Source of the DNA: Diplocarpon mali
Taxonomy: Eukaryota; Ascomycota; Leotiomycetes; Helotiales; Drepanopezizaceae
Assembly: GCA_024741835.1 (NCBI GenBank)
Contig: JAENRP010000001.1
Location: 1-64,000, forward strand
Reading direction: 5' to 3'
Length of the DNA stretch: 64,000 bases
Of this stretch, positions 12,219 to 22,431 are shown piece by piece. The translations under genes and the position numbers were made by a program. The notes under the pieces are model-generated. The model had not been told where the DNA came from, searched no databases, and was given only the letters and a program-made list of their open reading frames with translations. The number at the start of each line of letters is the position of its first letter. The first letter of the stretch is position 1.

Positions 12219-13144
12219 ATGCTAGCTAAGATCATGAAGCTCTTTTCCCTCGTTTCTCCTACCCTGACTGCCCAGGTTACTACCCTTTCCACAACACGGA
12301 GCCCAAATAATGTGGCGTCCTTTCTCGCAGGAGACTCAACTACGGCAAGCGATGGTGGATGGGGGAATGGATTCCTAACCACGATCACCGACTGCTCTTT
12401 CGGCATAAACTATGGAAAGATTGGGGCGACAACAGTATCATACCGTGCTGAAGGAGTGTGGAACACCGTTCTGGCCAGTGTCGAGAAAGCTACAGGGCTG
12501 GGATACTCGCCGTTTGTAACTATTCAGGTACGAACCAATCTGAAATGCCAGCTCTCTTTGTAACTTGAGCTGACCCAGACATATTCTTAGTTCGGACACA
12601 ATGACCAGAAAGCAGAGTCGAACATTAGCATTGAGCTGTTCACAGCCAATCTTGAAGTCTTTGCAACAGAAGTAATAGCAGCTGGAGGTACGCCGGTACG
12701 TACTTAAGTCTTTCTGGTATCATGCTATCTCTTACCTAGTTGCAGGTCTTAACGACACCCTTGACACGGCGTTCCTTCTACCTCGCAAAAGTGATCGAAA
12801 ATCTCGCCCAACATGCAAATGCAACTATAAATGTAGCCAAAAGACTTGGTGTTCCATACATTGACCTGAACCGCGCTTCTACTGACTATATCAATGATAT
12901 TGGTACATCATTCGCGGACACTTACAACTTGACACCGAACGATCGCACGCACTTGAATCCGAACGGGGAGATATTGTTTGGAACGCTTGTCAGTGTATTG
13001 ATTGGTGGAGCTCTTGAGGGAGGTACGTCGTGGACGAAGCCAAATGTGACAATTGCCAGGGCGCTGTCAAGCAACACACATATCCTTCCCGACCCGCTAC
13101 CAAGGACAAAGAACTCGACAGCACCTTTGTCATGGATATCTTGA
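12219..13144 (+). CDS. Rhamnogalacturonan acetylesterase-like GDSL/SGNH hydrolase
   Basis: Three exons (12219-12527, 12591-12695, 12746-13144) with 63- and 50-nt introns give 270 residues. The SGNH blocks are all present: GDSTTA at residues 38-43 (nucleophile Ser40), Gly in YGKIGATTVSY, FGHND at 104-108 (created by the first splice), and NDRTHLN with Asp204 and His207. This arrangement is that of carbohydrate esterase family 12, which removes acetyl groups from pectic rhamnogalacturonan outside the cell. Two Met codons open the frame (residues 1 and 6); the second gives MKLFSLVSPTLTAQ, a short weakly hydrophobic leader. The signal peptide is therefore unclear, though family members are secreted. 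Function by family; the exact substrate is inferred. Confidence 0.85.
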
Positions 13145-14480
13145 GTAATTCGGCATTGGGGTCAAGGAGGAGCTGCAAGTGCTTTCAGCTGTATCATACC
13201 AACCAGAGTGCAGTTGGTGTCCCTGTGGAAGGATCTGTGTAACAAAAGCGCTGAGGGAGACTGTCAAATTTATACGTGAAGTTGAGGGGATTGCTATATA
13301 ATCATGACAAAAGGCATCTGCCTATGCTACCTCCAGAGCGACATCAAGTGGCACCTAGATCATAGCCATTGGCCTTGAATATTTTTCAAGATCAATGGCT
13401 GCCGGGTTCCTAAACACAAAGACCCCGTTTGGTAATATTCACCCGTTTGGTAAAGCAGGCAGTTGACGCAACTCCGGCTGCCAGCCTGGGTTGGTTTGCG
13501 AGCCTGTCTACTCGGTCCAGGAGATATGTGATCCACACCATCGCAGGGGCCTTTTTGGTTTTTAGCACAGGGCATGTTGCAATAAGAGGAGTTAAGAGGC
13601 CGTGGTGGTGCTCGGGGCAGTCTATGATCCCCAGGCTGCATCGAGTTAGAATGCTAGATTTATTGCTGGCCCAAAAGTCCATAAAATACATCGAAACGGC
13701 ATAGTGCCAGCTCAAAGTATAGCATTTCCAGCTGTATGAAGTTCCAACATAGGTGAGACCCTGCTTACTGCAGGAAGGCTCGTTGCGGTGGCGTTGGTTT
13801 ATCAGCTTGCACCAGCCAATATTCTCGCCCTTTTTCTGTGAGTGCATCGTATTTCGTGTGAGTCAGAAAGACTTCCGGGTCCGGGAAAAGGCCATACGTG
13901 AAGCATACGCCTTGATCGATCCAAGAGCCCGGCATCGTGAGCATGGCGGAACTATACCCAAGCAGCAAGAGCCTGTACGGCCGAGTTTAAAACAATAGCA
14001 TTTGCGGGGGGGCGGCAGCCAGGGCCGCGACGGCTTTATCAAAAGTTCAAGATCGCAGCATCATAAGATACATTACGATGCTGGCTGGCGTGTAGCCGAT
14101 CGGATATTCGCATCAAAGCTGTTCTTATATCCACAGAAGAACAACTGGCCTTCTGGTTACCAGAAAGAAGGAGTACTGAGAAGGAATATCAAAAAGCAAT
14201 TGAGAAATATTGACTGCATAGCCAAGACACACAAAAGCTGCTTCTTTGTGAGAAATATATATCGAACAGAGATCGCGGTCGGTTGCAGTGCTCACAGTGA
14301 TGCTTCGGCCGGATGGCTGCCCAATCAAGATAACAGACGGTATGAAATGAAGCAAATTAAATCACTACAAGTGGTAGTGGAAATATACTCGATTCCAAGA
14401 AGTTACTCTGCGAGATGTGATATTAACCGAAAGTTTCTTATATAAGATGTACATTATGATCAGTCCATCGAGTGCCTCTG
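13145..14480. other. Intergenic region with a possible decayed gene
   Basis: Between the acetylesterase and the MITE. Overlapping open frames lie on both strands. The only ones with protein-like texture are on the minus strand (see 13410-14041). A C/G homopolymer sits at about 14005-14012. No repeats were seen. Confidence 0.4.
13410..14041 (-). pseudogene. Possible broken or multi-exon gene, unidentified
   Basis: On the minus strand a stretch reads DKAVAALAAAPP, then runs into a homopolymer of seven C and a stop. A protein-like segment follows (MPGSWIDQGVCFTYGLF, then PEVFLTHTKYDALTEKG) at 13968-13765. A gtaagc donor near 13770 and a cttcatacag acceptor near 13730 could join it to an open frame ending at 13410. 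No family is recognised. The upstream stop and the frame change at the homopolymer suggest decay, or a model I cannot resolve. Low confidence. Confidence 0.25.
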
Positions 14481-14523
14481 TACTTAGTACATGGGGAAAT
14501 AATCTGAGGTTTTCTGTCTGTGC
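14481..14523 (+). repeat. Left terminal inverted repeat of MITE
   Basis: It is identical over all 43 bases to the reverse complement of 14718-14760 and starts with the target TA. Confidence 0.9.
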
Positions 14524-14717
14524 ACACTAGATTCTTGGCAATGCTGCTTTTATTAAATTCCTTAGTATTTTATATAGCCACCTTTTGCGTCAATCACTGC
14601 TTTACATCTATTTGGCATTTCCCTAATCAAATCTCCAATTATCTTAACTGTTATTGATTCCTAAGCTTCAAGTACCCCCTATCGAAACCCCTGCACAAAA
14701 GAAAGTTCTAGTATAGC

Positions 14718-14760
14718 GCACAGACAGAAAACCTCAGATTATTTCCCCATGTACTAAGTA
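14718..14760 (-). repeat. Right terminal inverted repeat of MITE
   Basis: It is the exact reverse complement of 14481-14523 and ends with the target TA. Confidence 0.9.
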
Positions 14761-14945
14761 TAAATAAATAAACACAGCCGATGTTTATCCTTACTCACCG
14801 CTCGAGTCTGCCACTGCGCTAAACAATTCTCAGCTTGAGATTCCTCCTCCACCTCCACTAGCACTATCACCACCAAGAAGTGTACCTGCAACCTCTTGAT
14901 CCGCATCGCAGATCTTCCGTGTGCAAATTTGTTTCCGCCGACAAC

Positions 14946-16133
14946 ATGGAACAGCCACTACGGAATCTCAGTGTCCAGGATAATCCTGCTGCTTCGCCCT
15001 CAGAGCCTCGCAAGCAGAAGAAGAAGAAGGTCCTGCTAATGGGCAAATCAGGGTCAGGCAAGAGTTCAATGAGGAGTATAATATTCAGCAATTATGTTGC
15101 GAAGGATACACGGCGACTGGGGGCTACTATCGATGTTGACTTGAGCCATGTCAAGTTCTTGGGCAATTTGACGCTGAATCTCTGGGATTGTGGAGGGTGA
15201 GTTCTGTCCATTTATCTATGGGACATACGTTCGATCAATTGCGATCCACTGGATCGTAGGACTTGGTTCCCTCGACGAGCGATTGTGAATCAGCGATCTA
15301 TCTTTTACATCAATTTAGGTCCGTTTGCATCGCTAATTTCTCGTAGTCAAGACGCCTTCATGGAAAACTATCTTTCCCAACAACGACAACACGTCTTCTC
15401 CAACGTCGGGGTCCTCATCTATGTCTTCGATATCGAATCCCGCGACTTTGACCGCGACCTCCTCACCTACCGTTCTATCATAACTGCCCTGTCTCAGTTC
15501 TCTTCGACGGCCAGCGTGTACACCCTGATTCACAAGATGGATCTTGTCGTCCCCGCCCAGCGCGAAAACATCTACAACGAACGTGTCATCCACATACAAG
15601 AGAAATCCGATACTTTCAACCCTATCCCGTTTGCGACGTCTATTTGGGATCAATCGCTGTACAAAGCATGGGCGGAAATCATACACGATCTGGTGCCGAA
15701 CCTAGATAAGATCGAGCATCATCTGGGAAGTCTCGGCAAGATGATACAAGCCGAAGAGGTACTGCTGTTCGAGCGCTCGTCTTTCCTGGTCGTCAGCAGC
15801 TGGTGCTCTGACATTGGCGCCGAGAATCCCACGACGGATCGTTTCGAGCGGCTGAGCAATATTATCAAGAACTTCAAGCAGACTACGAGTCGATACACTG
15901 GTACACCGAAGAGCGCAGAGCAATTTTTGTTAATGGAACTGAAGCTCTCGAACTTCTCGCTTTTCCTGGTCAAGTTCACCACCAATACCTACCTAGCTGT
16001 CATCCTGCCGCCTGGGGAAGAGCGCTTCAATGCTGCTATGGAAAACTGTCTCATTGCGAGGGCAGAATTCGAGGATCTAGACTCGCCTGCGAAGAAGAGT
16101 GCAGACAGAGGCGCGACATCAGCAGGATACTGA
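14946..16133 (+). CDS. GTR1: Gtr1/RagA-type GTPase of the TORC1 pathway
   Basis: Exons 14946-15196 and 15347-16133, with a 150-nt intron (gtgagt...cgtag), encode 345 residues. The Rag GTPase signature is complete: P-loop GKSGSGKS at 33-40, the switch/G3 segment WDCGGQ at 80-85 (made by the splice), HKMD as G4 at 146-149, and a roughly 150-residue C-terminal roadblock-like dimerisation region. The match is to the RagA/Gtr1 side ([13 protein letters not shown]) rather than Gtr2. With Gtr2 it forms the vacuolar-membrane heterodimer that signals amino-acid sufficiency to TORC1. The frame is open upstream of 14946, but there is no earlier ATG in it. The promoter or 5' UTR is bounded by the MITE ending at 14760. 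Confidence 0.93.
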
Positions 16134-18036
16134 GTTGAGCGCCAGGATCTTTGCGCGATGGCATTGGATGGATATGGAGATCAAATGATAATGATTGAAT
16201 GACTAGCATAAGGAGGCAGAATACCCAGGAGTTATCAGGGAAGGATTGAAAGATGGTTTTGTAAAGGTTCGAATATAATATATCGCTTTGGGTCAGTCAG
16301 CGAGGGCGTAATAGGCTGTGATATGCTTGATGTAAAGATATATTTTTGAATTGAATGAAATTTCATTCAATGTTATTTAGGTATCTATGTACAAAGGCTG
16401 TATCCTCTGATGTTAGCCAGATAACAAGACGGTATAAGTCCAATTGATACCCAGTAGGCAATCGAAGACCCTGCCAGCGTGAATTGATGTATACAGGACA
16501 ATATCATGCTAAAGAGAGGGACCTATCGGTTCCTCAGCATATTGCAATTACCGCAAAAGCGTGTGACTACTATATAGTATGCGATATGAACCAATCTATA
16601 GTAGGATTGTTGCGAATTAATTGAGCCGGATTTCACTAAGCGAATACTTTAGGGATTAAACTCGACCTTATGTTTCCTAGTGAACTGGGATTGAGCACAC
16701 TACTACCCCTCCTAAAGCTTAACTGACATGGTTCCTCATTAAGACGAAAGCCTTTGCACAACTAGCAAACATGGTTGCATACCTTCTTCGCAGGCCTTTT
16801 TATCAAAATTGCAACTGCTAGCCTCTTGCATCACTGCTTTTTCTAGGATTATTACTCTTAACAAAAAAGCAGATTTCCTGTCACCAGTATCTCAGGACCG
16901 ACGTTGTATGTGGGTTACAAGCTTTTTGAAATATGTACTTTCTTGAGATTTTTTTCTTATTCTAGAATGGATATGTTCTATCCCCCCCCCTTCTCTTGTC
17001 CTCTTTGACTCCAGTGGCAGCTAATAATATACATAGCACAAACAGTAGCAAAATGAACATATATGGTCTTTTTATGTCCTGGTGTTTTTTTGAGCTAACT
17101 TCATGCCTCGTCTTCTGAACCAGATCCTGACTTGTTTACTGCAGGCTTGTTCCCAAGACCTCTTACATCGATGTTGTCTTCCCCGTATGAGCTGGTTGGT
17201 GATCTCAATTTCATTTGAGTTTTGTTACCTTTCAACTGCAAGATTATTATGAGCTGAGCTTTCTGTCTTCCTCTATTCAATCGCTCTGTTCACTTCCAGG
17301 AAGCGCACTCTTCCTTATCCCTCTCCTCCACGTACGCTCTTGCCCAGCCTCTGATGCCACTTGGGTAAAATCTCAAGCTGTAAACTGCTCTTGTTCGGTC
17401 ATGAGAACCTCACGATCAACATACAGGAATAATGCGGCTGAACGCTAGTCTTTGGAGCCCCCATTATTTGAGGTTGTAAAGTAGTTGAGGGCAGCACGTG
17501 CTAAGATATACCCAGGGTTTGTGAAGTAGCCTGAGATAACTTCGCGAGAAAGACAAGCGTGACCAGTCATACACATTGCGGCTACGTATAATGATAGGTT
17601 AGGGTGGGCGTTAGGGAACGATAGATTTTTCGTGGAAGTCCGAATGGCGATTAAGCAGTAAAGAGCATATTGTATTGCTTTTTTAAAAATAAGAAATAAG
17701 AAATAAGAAGCAGAAAGACAACAGGAAGACTCCACGATGCAAATAAAGAAAAGCAATTCAAGATTAGTTAAACAGAGAAAAAAACTTCCTGGTAGCTCCA
17801 AGTGTGAATCAGAGCTCATCGATATCAACAAGTGGCCTTTGTGACACTCAGCTGGAAACCATTAGTCCAAAGAAATTCGCACTGCAACAGTCGCATCACA
17901 TTATGAATCTCCGAGTTTATCTCTCGACTTGCAACTAGTGAAGTGTCACGCCTGACTGCACAACACAGAATAGCAAGTATAATACACATTATCCTCCAAC
18001 CCTCTCCACGAATCAAATCGATCCCACACTCGCGCA
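16134..18036. other. Intergenic region
   Basis: After the palindrome it is AT-rich with a C run at 16981-16990. The frames at 17215-17448 (+) and 17831-17445 (-) lack family similarity or good splice context. I see no supported gene. Confidence 0.4.
16350..16371. repeat. 22-bp perfect palindrome
   Basis: The arms ATTGAATGAAA and TTTCATTCAAT meet with no spacer, about 215 bp past the Gtr1 stop codon. It could be a 3' UTR hairpin or a binding site. Similar TGAAA/TTTCA palindromes occur at 21893 and 61292. Confidence 0.5.
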
Positions 18037-18300
18037 ATGTGCCAGCAGCACTTCAAGTATGGTTCTGGCTGTAAGCACAGAGTCAAGAGCACGTTCGAAG
18101 CGTGCAAGGCGAGGTCTGCCGTAGGACGATTCTTTACAAGCGAGCTCTGCCTAGATGAAGCCTGCACTGGCTACGTCAAAGGGGGTTGTCCCGAGTGCGT
18201 TGAAGAAGATGAAATAATGAGCCATGCCCACCGAGTGTGCCAGCTCCTATTCGGGCTGAAACCTGGAAGAGGTGGGCGGAAACGAGGGCGTTCTTCCTGA
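18037..18300 (+). CDS. Small Cys-rich fungal protein, unknown function
   Basis: An 87-residue single-exon frame, MCQQHFKYGSGCKHRVKSTF onward. It has eight Cys (residues 2, 12, 23, 42, 47, 55, 58, 73) and several His arranged like a metal-binding fold (C-x9-C-x-H, then C-x4-C, C-x2-C, H-x-H). It ends in a basic tail (GRGGRKRGRSS). There is no signal peptide, so it is probably intracellular. I recognise the style from small conserved ascomycete proteins but cannot name a family or function. It is convergent with the phospholipase D gene, 239 bp apart. Confidence 0.55.
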   Translation: MCQQHFKYGSGCKHRVKSTFEACKARSAVGRFFTSELCLDEACTGYVKGGCPECVEEDEIMSHAHRVCQLLFGLKPGRGGRKRGRSS

Positions 18301-18539
18301 GTAGGACTAGCTAGTCAGGTGAACGAAGCAGAACAGAAGTTACGTCGTTTAGTGAACATAACTACAAAGATATCAAGTCTGAAACTGGAAACTTCTTAGC
18401 TAAGGACAAAAGAAGAGTTACTTTCTATCATAAGGAATTAGATGGATAGATGATATAGAAATCTCGCATTGAACTATCCGGGTTTATATTCGCTATACCG
18501 TACCACTTGGTATCAACCCATTGAGAGCCGCCTCAGTAA

Positions 18540-21379
18540 TCAGGTGTATATATCATCCGTCAACGCATTTAGGGACAATCCCTCTTTGGCGAAATCAACA
18601 CCGTCCATAAACAACAACGGCATCTCGACCAGAGTCCCCTTGACCCTACTCAAGGTATTCTTCAACTCCGCCACGCCGCCGGGGAATTCGTCTTTCACCA
18701 CATGCCCATACTCGTACTTCGCGGGGATCTTCTCCTCGTCGTCCTTCTTACTGGGGCTCACAAAATTCGCCGAGAAGAATTCCTCGTAATCGTCCCAGTT
18801 CCTGACGTTATCCGCAGGTACGCAATGGAAAGCCTTGGTGAACACCTCAGTGTTGATCGCCGCCGTTGTTGTCCAAAGCTCGTCGAATTCGTCAGAGAGT
18901 ACATCTTGAACCAGAAGGTCCGCTCGCGAGCCCCAATCATACGCGTTTGGCTCTTTGTCAAGGGGAAGAAAGTTAGCATCTGGTCTCCTAGGGTCCTGGT
19001 CCAGGAGAAGTCCAAGATGCTTCCGGAAAAGCTGGCGACGGAGAGATGTAGCAAACTGAGAGGCTTGATAGGGCTCGTGGTTCATCTCAGAGTCAACGGG
19101 GTTTGGGTCTTGAATGATTACCGCGATCTCAGAATCGTGATCTCCAAGCTGGGATCTATCGTTCAGGTTCGCGGAGCCGCAGATTACTACGCGATCATCG
19201 GCTATAAGAACCTTTGAGTGGATGTAGAGTTCTAGAAAGTTAGCTACAGCTCAAATGGTTGGGATTTATGATTCACCTTCGCTGATGTATGCATCGAACT
19301 CAGCTTCTTCTGTTCCGGACCACGGGATATCCTCGATAGACGGTCCGTTATCCATATAGCACAAGCTCACGCTGTCAAACTTGCTTCCATCATTGACCTG
19401 TGCCCCTGCATCCTGATATTGCTCATATGCGGGGTTTGATCGACCATAGTAAGCACCTGTACCCTCTCCTCGTCCATCGTAGCCTGCACCAACCATATCG
19501 TCATGCTCTCTTCGAGCGCCTTCGTAGTGAACTCCACTGGATTCCTGGACCTGTGATAACGCGCCCCCGGCATTGATCCTGTCGTAGTTTCTCAGATTGT
19601 AAAATCGAATGTACTGCTTTGAGTTTGGAACGCCAGCTTTTTCGATAGCCTCCATGATGCTGTGTCCACCTCTACAAATACTTTGATATTGATATTCCAT
19701 GATTGCCCGAGTCCCCAGGCTATCATCGGCGTGGAGGTCTCCAGCAAACGCGGGAACTGCTGGCATACAGACAATGACTTTGTATTTCTCGCCGTTCTGA
19801 TAGGCTCGGACAACTCGCTCAACGATTGCGGCACCAATTTGATTTCGTACTGGACGTTGCTCGTCGCCGGTGGCTGTGATGAAAAATTGATTTTCTATAT
19901 AAATAAAGTGCTGGCTATTTTTGATCGTATCAATATATGCATTTTGGATAGAATGCTTTCTTTCAGTCAGCTTCACGAACATTCTTGGGGTAAATTATTG
20001 ACATACCTCTTTGGGAACACCGTTACTCCATTGCGCGCAGCTTCGTAGAAGCTGGATAGAAGTTCCAGCATTCGATTGCCTGCCGCCAGAGCTTTCACCA
20101 TGTCTACTGCGGAATCTATCGAAAATGCTTCCACCGCCACCGGGAAGATGGAAGCGATGGGTAGGCTCCCCGGCATCTTCACTGAATTCAGTAGCGGAAC
20201 TCTGTTCATCCGCAGCACCAGGGCCATTTACATTCATCCCGTTTTCCTGATAATACCCCTCGGGAATCTCAGTGGCGCTGAATGTTAGACTTGTGTATCT
20301 AGAATCTTCTCTCACTTCATATTTCTCGTTGTAAACAAAGTTCCACCGCTGAACGAAATGCGCTTTCAGGTCATCCACGATTGGGCCTCGCAAACAAATG
20401 CTGATATCAGACCAGCCCATACGCCCATTCCTGGTACGATCGAGCTTATTGTTCTCCCAGTTAGCGACGTCTTCAAAGTCGTAGACGCGTGCATTGTTGA
20501 AGTCCTGGCCAGGGAACAAAGCATTGCTGATGTCAGTCGGGTGTGCATCCGCCAGAGGATGCGAATTTGTGTCCCAACGACCGAAACAAAGATCGAGACC
20601 TCCCATGAATGCAATTCTACCATCAACGAGGCAGAGCTTCTCATGATGGGCCCAGTAGAGTACGACATCTCGGTGTACTCCGTACAGGGTTTTGAAAGTG
20701 TCCTCAGGAACATCAGCAAGCTGAAGTGACGTCGAGGAGAAGTTTTGGAAGTATTGCAGTATCCCAGAGTGGATGACTTGGCCATCCGGAACGTGATCTG
20801 GATGTCGGAACACCGCAATATTTGGATGAAGCTGAAGTGCCTTCTTGGTATGATCCGAGCTCACTGTTCGTCTTTAGCGAGGCCACGAAAATGCGAGCTG
20901 GAAACCTCACATGTCAATATCAGCGAGACCTCCTTGTAGATGATGACATTGACCTTCACTCCTCGTTCCGCGGCAGCGATCAACATCCGATCGATTCGGT
21001 AGTCCTCGTTCTCGGTGGGAGGGCGTCTGAGATACAGTTCTCCTTGAAGTCAGCTGACTGCCTCCCATCGATGACTGTCGAACTTACCGGGGCTCAACCA
21101 CCAGTCTAGAATCCATATGGAGTCTCGTGCTTCTTCAATCGCCACAGAAACTGCCCACATATAGCTACAGCCGTCGACAAACCACTTCGCTTCATTGTTA
21201 TGTCTGGGTGGCGCGAAACTGCTGAAGCGATTCCGTGTACTTGGGCTCTGGAATTCAGAACTCGTGGCATTTTGGGCAAGGGGAGCTGCTTCATCCTCAC
21301 CGCCGATTTCCTCGACTTTGTCCTTGATGTCCGAGGCGAAGCTTTCAAAGGTGTTCTTCGCATTCTCAAAAAAAGACAT
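18540..21379 (-). CDS. Phospholipase D (short fungal form)
   Basis: Five exons (21379-21088, 21042-20911, 20863-20007, 19970-19277, 19231-18540) with four very short introns of 36-47 nt give 888 residues in one continuous frame. Both HKD catalytic motifs are intact: HHEKLCLVDG (His215, Lys217, Asp222) and HSKVLIADD with GSANLNDRS (His663, Lys665, Asp670). The second arises at the exon 4/5 junction. The enzyme hydrolyses phosphatidylcholine to phosphatidic acid and choline at membranes. No PX or PH domain is visible, so it is the roughly 830-890-residue fungal PLD rather than Spo14. Between the motifs lies a variable Gly/Ser/acidic insert. The Met at 21379 (MSFFENAKNTF) is chosen over an in-frame Met at 21448 because family members start this way. 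Confidence 0.92.
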
Positions 21380-22431
21380 TGTGACTGCAATGTCTCTGGC
21401 TTGGAGGACTTGCAAGAGATAGGGCTGTAAGAGGAATTGTGCTTTCAAAGTGAAGTGAGGGTTGACTGCAGATCAGGATGTGGTATCAATCGAGTTTCAT
21501 TTTTCCTTGGCCGTGAGGGGCGAAGTGATGGCGAATCAGCGATGCGGTTCGGGCAAGCCACAATAGAGGGGTAGATGTGGCTGTAAGAGTCAATAAAGGC
21601 CAGAATAGCCGAACTTTTGTAAACAATAGGGAAACTATCCATAAAGAGCTGCGGCATTTTAGCACAATTTGTTGGGCAAATTCGCTACTCTTGTGCAGTT
21701 AGGATGCAGAGACAAAGCCACTTGCCAGTTGACCTTATCCCGGGATAAGATATTACAGATCCTACACCTCCCAATAGCAACGTGCAGCGGCGAACGCCAT
21801 AAACATGTTTAAGCATCAGTTGATACAGAGAAACGTTTCTATTCAGATTCATCTAGTGTTTACGTGATAAACTAGGTTCTTCTACTCTCCTGTGAATGAA
21901 ACTTTCATTCATGCGCTTTTTCGAAAACTAATCAATGCATGTTCCAGTTCAACGAGTAAGCCGGCAACAAGTGCTCGTTCCGCATCCTCTTAATTTACTT
22001 TCGTCGATTGAAATGTTGCTTTCACTCTAAGAACTTCTTATAATTTCATTTGTATAAATGTCAGACGTATAAAACATACATGACTTAAGAAAAGAAGCAT
22101 ATGATGCAGTCTGGAGATAGTCAACAAACTCAATATTGTTTGCTGATGCTTGGAATTTATTGGCACATACGGCAAAGGTCGAATGGCCGAGACTGACAAC
22201 GCAACGATCTCGTTCGGCCAGCTAAAAAGGCTTCTTGTCGGAGAGCAGTATTGTACACTACAAGGAGTGCAAATGATAAAAGATTCATATCTGAAAGAAA
22301 GGATTTAATACTACAAATTCATTCGAAAGTTTTCATCTTGTCTTAAACAGAGTTCTAAAATGATCGTCGCCTCATTAACCCATCCACGTAGTCGATTGCA
22401 GCTTCCATACAATGTATATCGCTCCTCTCAC
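21380..22431. other. Upstream of PLD and downstream of the PDR transporter
   Basis: No gene is supported. It contains a 19-bp interrupted palindrome at 21893-21911 and otherwise plain AT-rich intergenic DNA. Confidence 0.4.
21893..21911. repeat. 19-bp interrupted palindrome
   Basis: The arms TGAATGAAA and TTTCATTCA flank a single C, 514 bp upstream of the PLD start codon. It is the same core as the palindrome at 16350-16371. Confidence 0.5.

Larger units (their letters stand above)
14481..14760. mobile_element. Tc1/mariner-like MITE, 280 bp
   Basis: The two ends are perfect 43-bp inverted repeats: left 14481-14523, beginning TACTTAGTACATGGGGAAAT, and right 14718-14760, its exact reverse complement. 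Each end begins with TA, the target duplicated by Tc1/mariner transposases. The interior is about 194 bp and AT-rich. It includes a subterminal stretch near 14570-14635 (gccaccttttgcgtcaatca and onward) that resembles the sequence just inside many Tc1-like elements. No transposase frame fits, so it is non-autonomous. The perfect ends imply a fairly recent insertion. It lies 185 bp upstream of the Gtr1 start codon. Confidence 0.85.
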
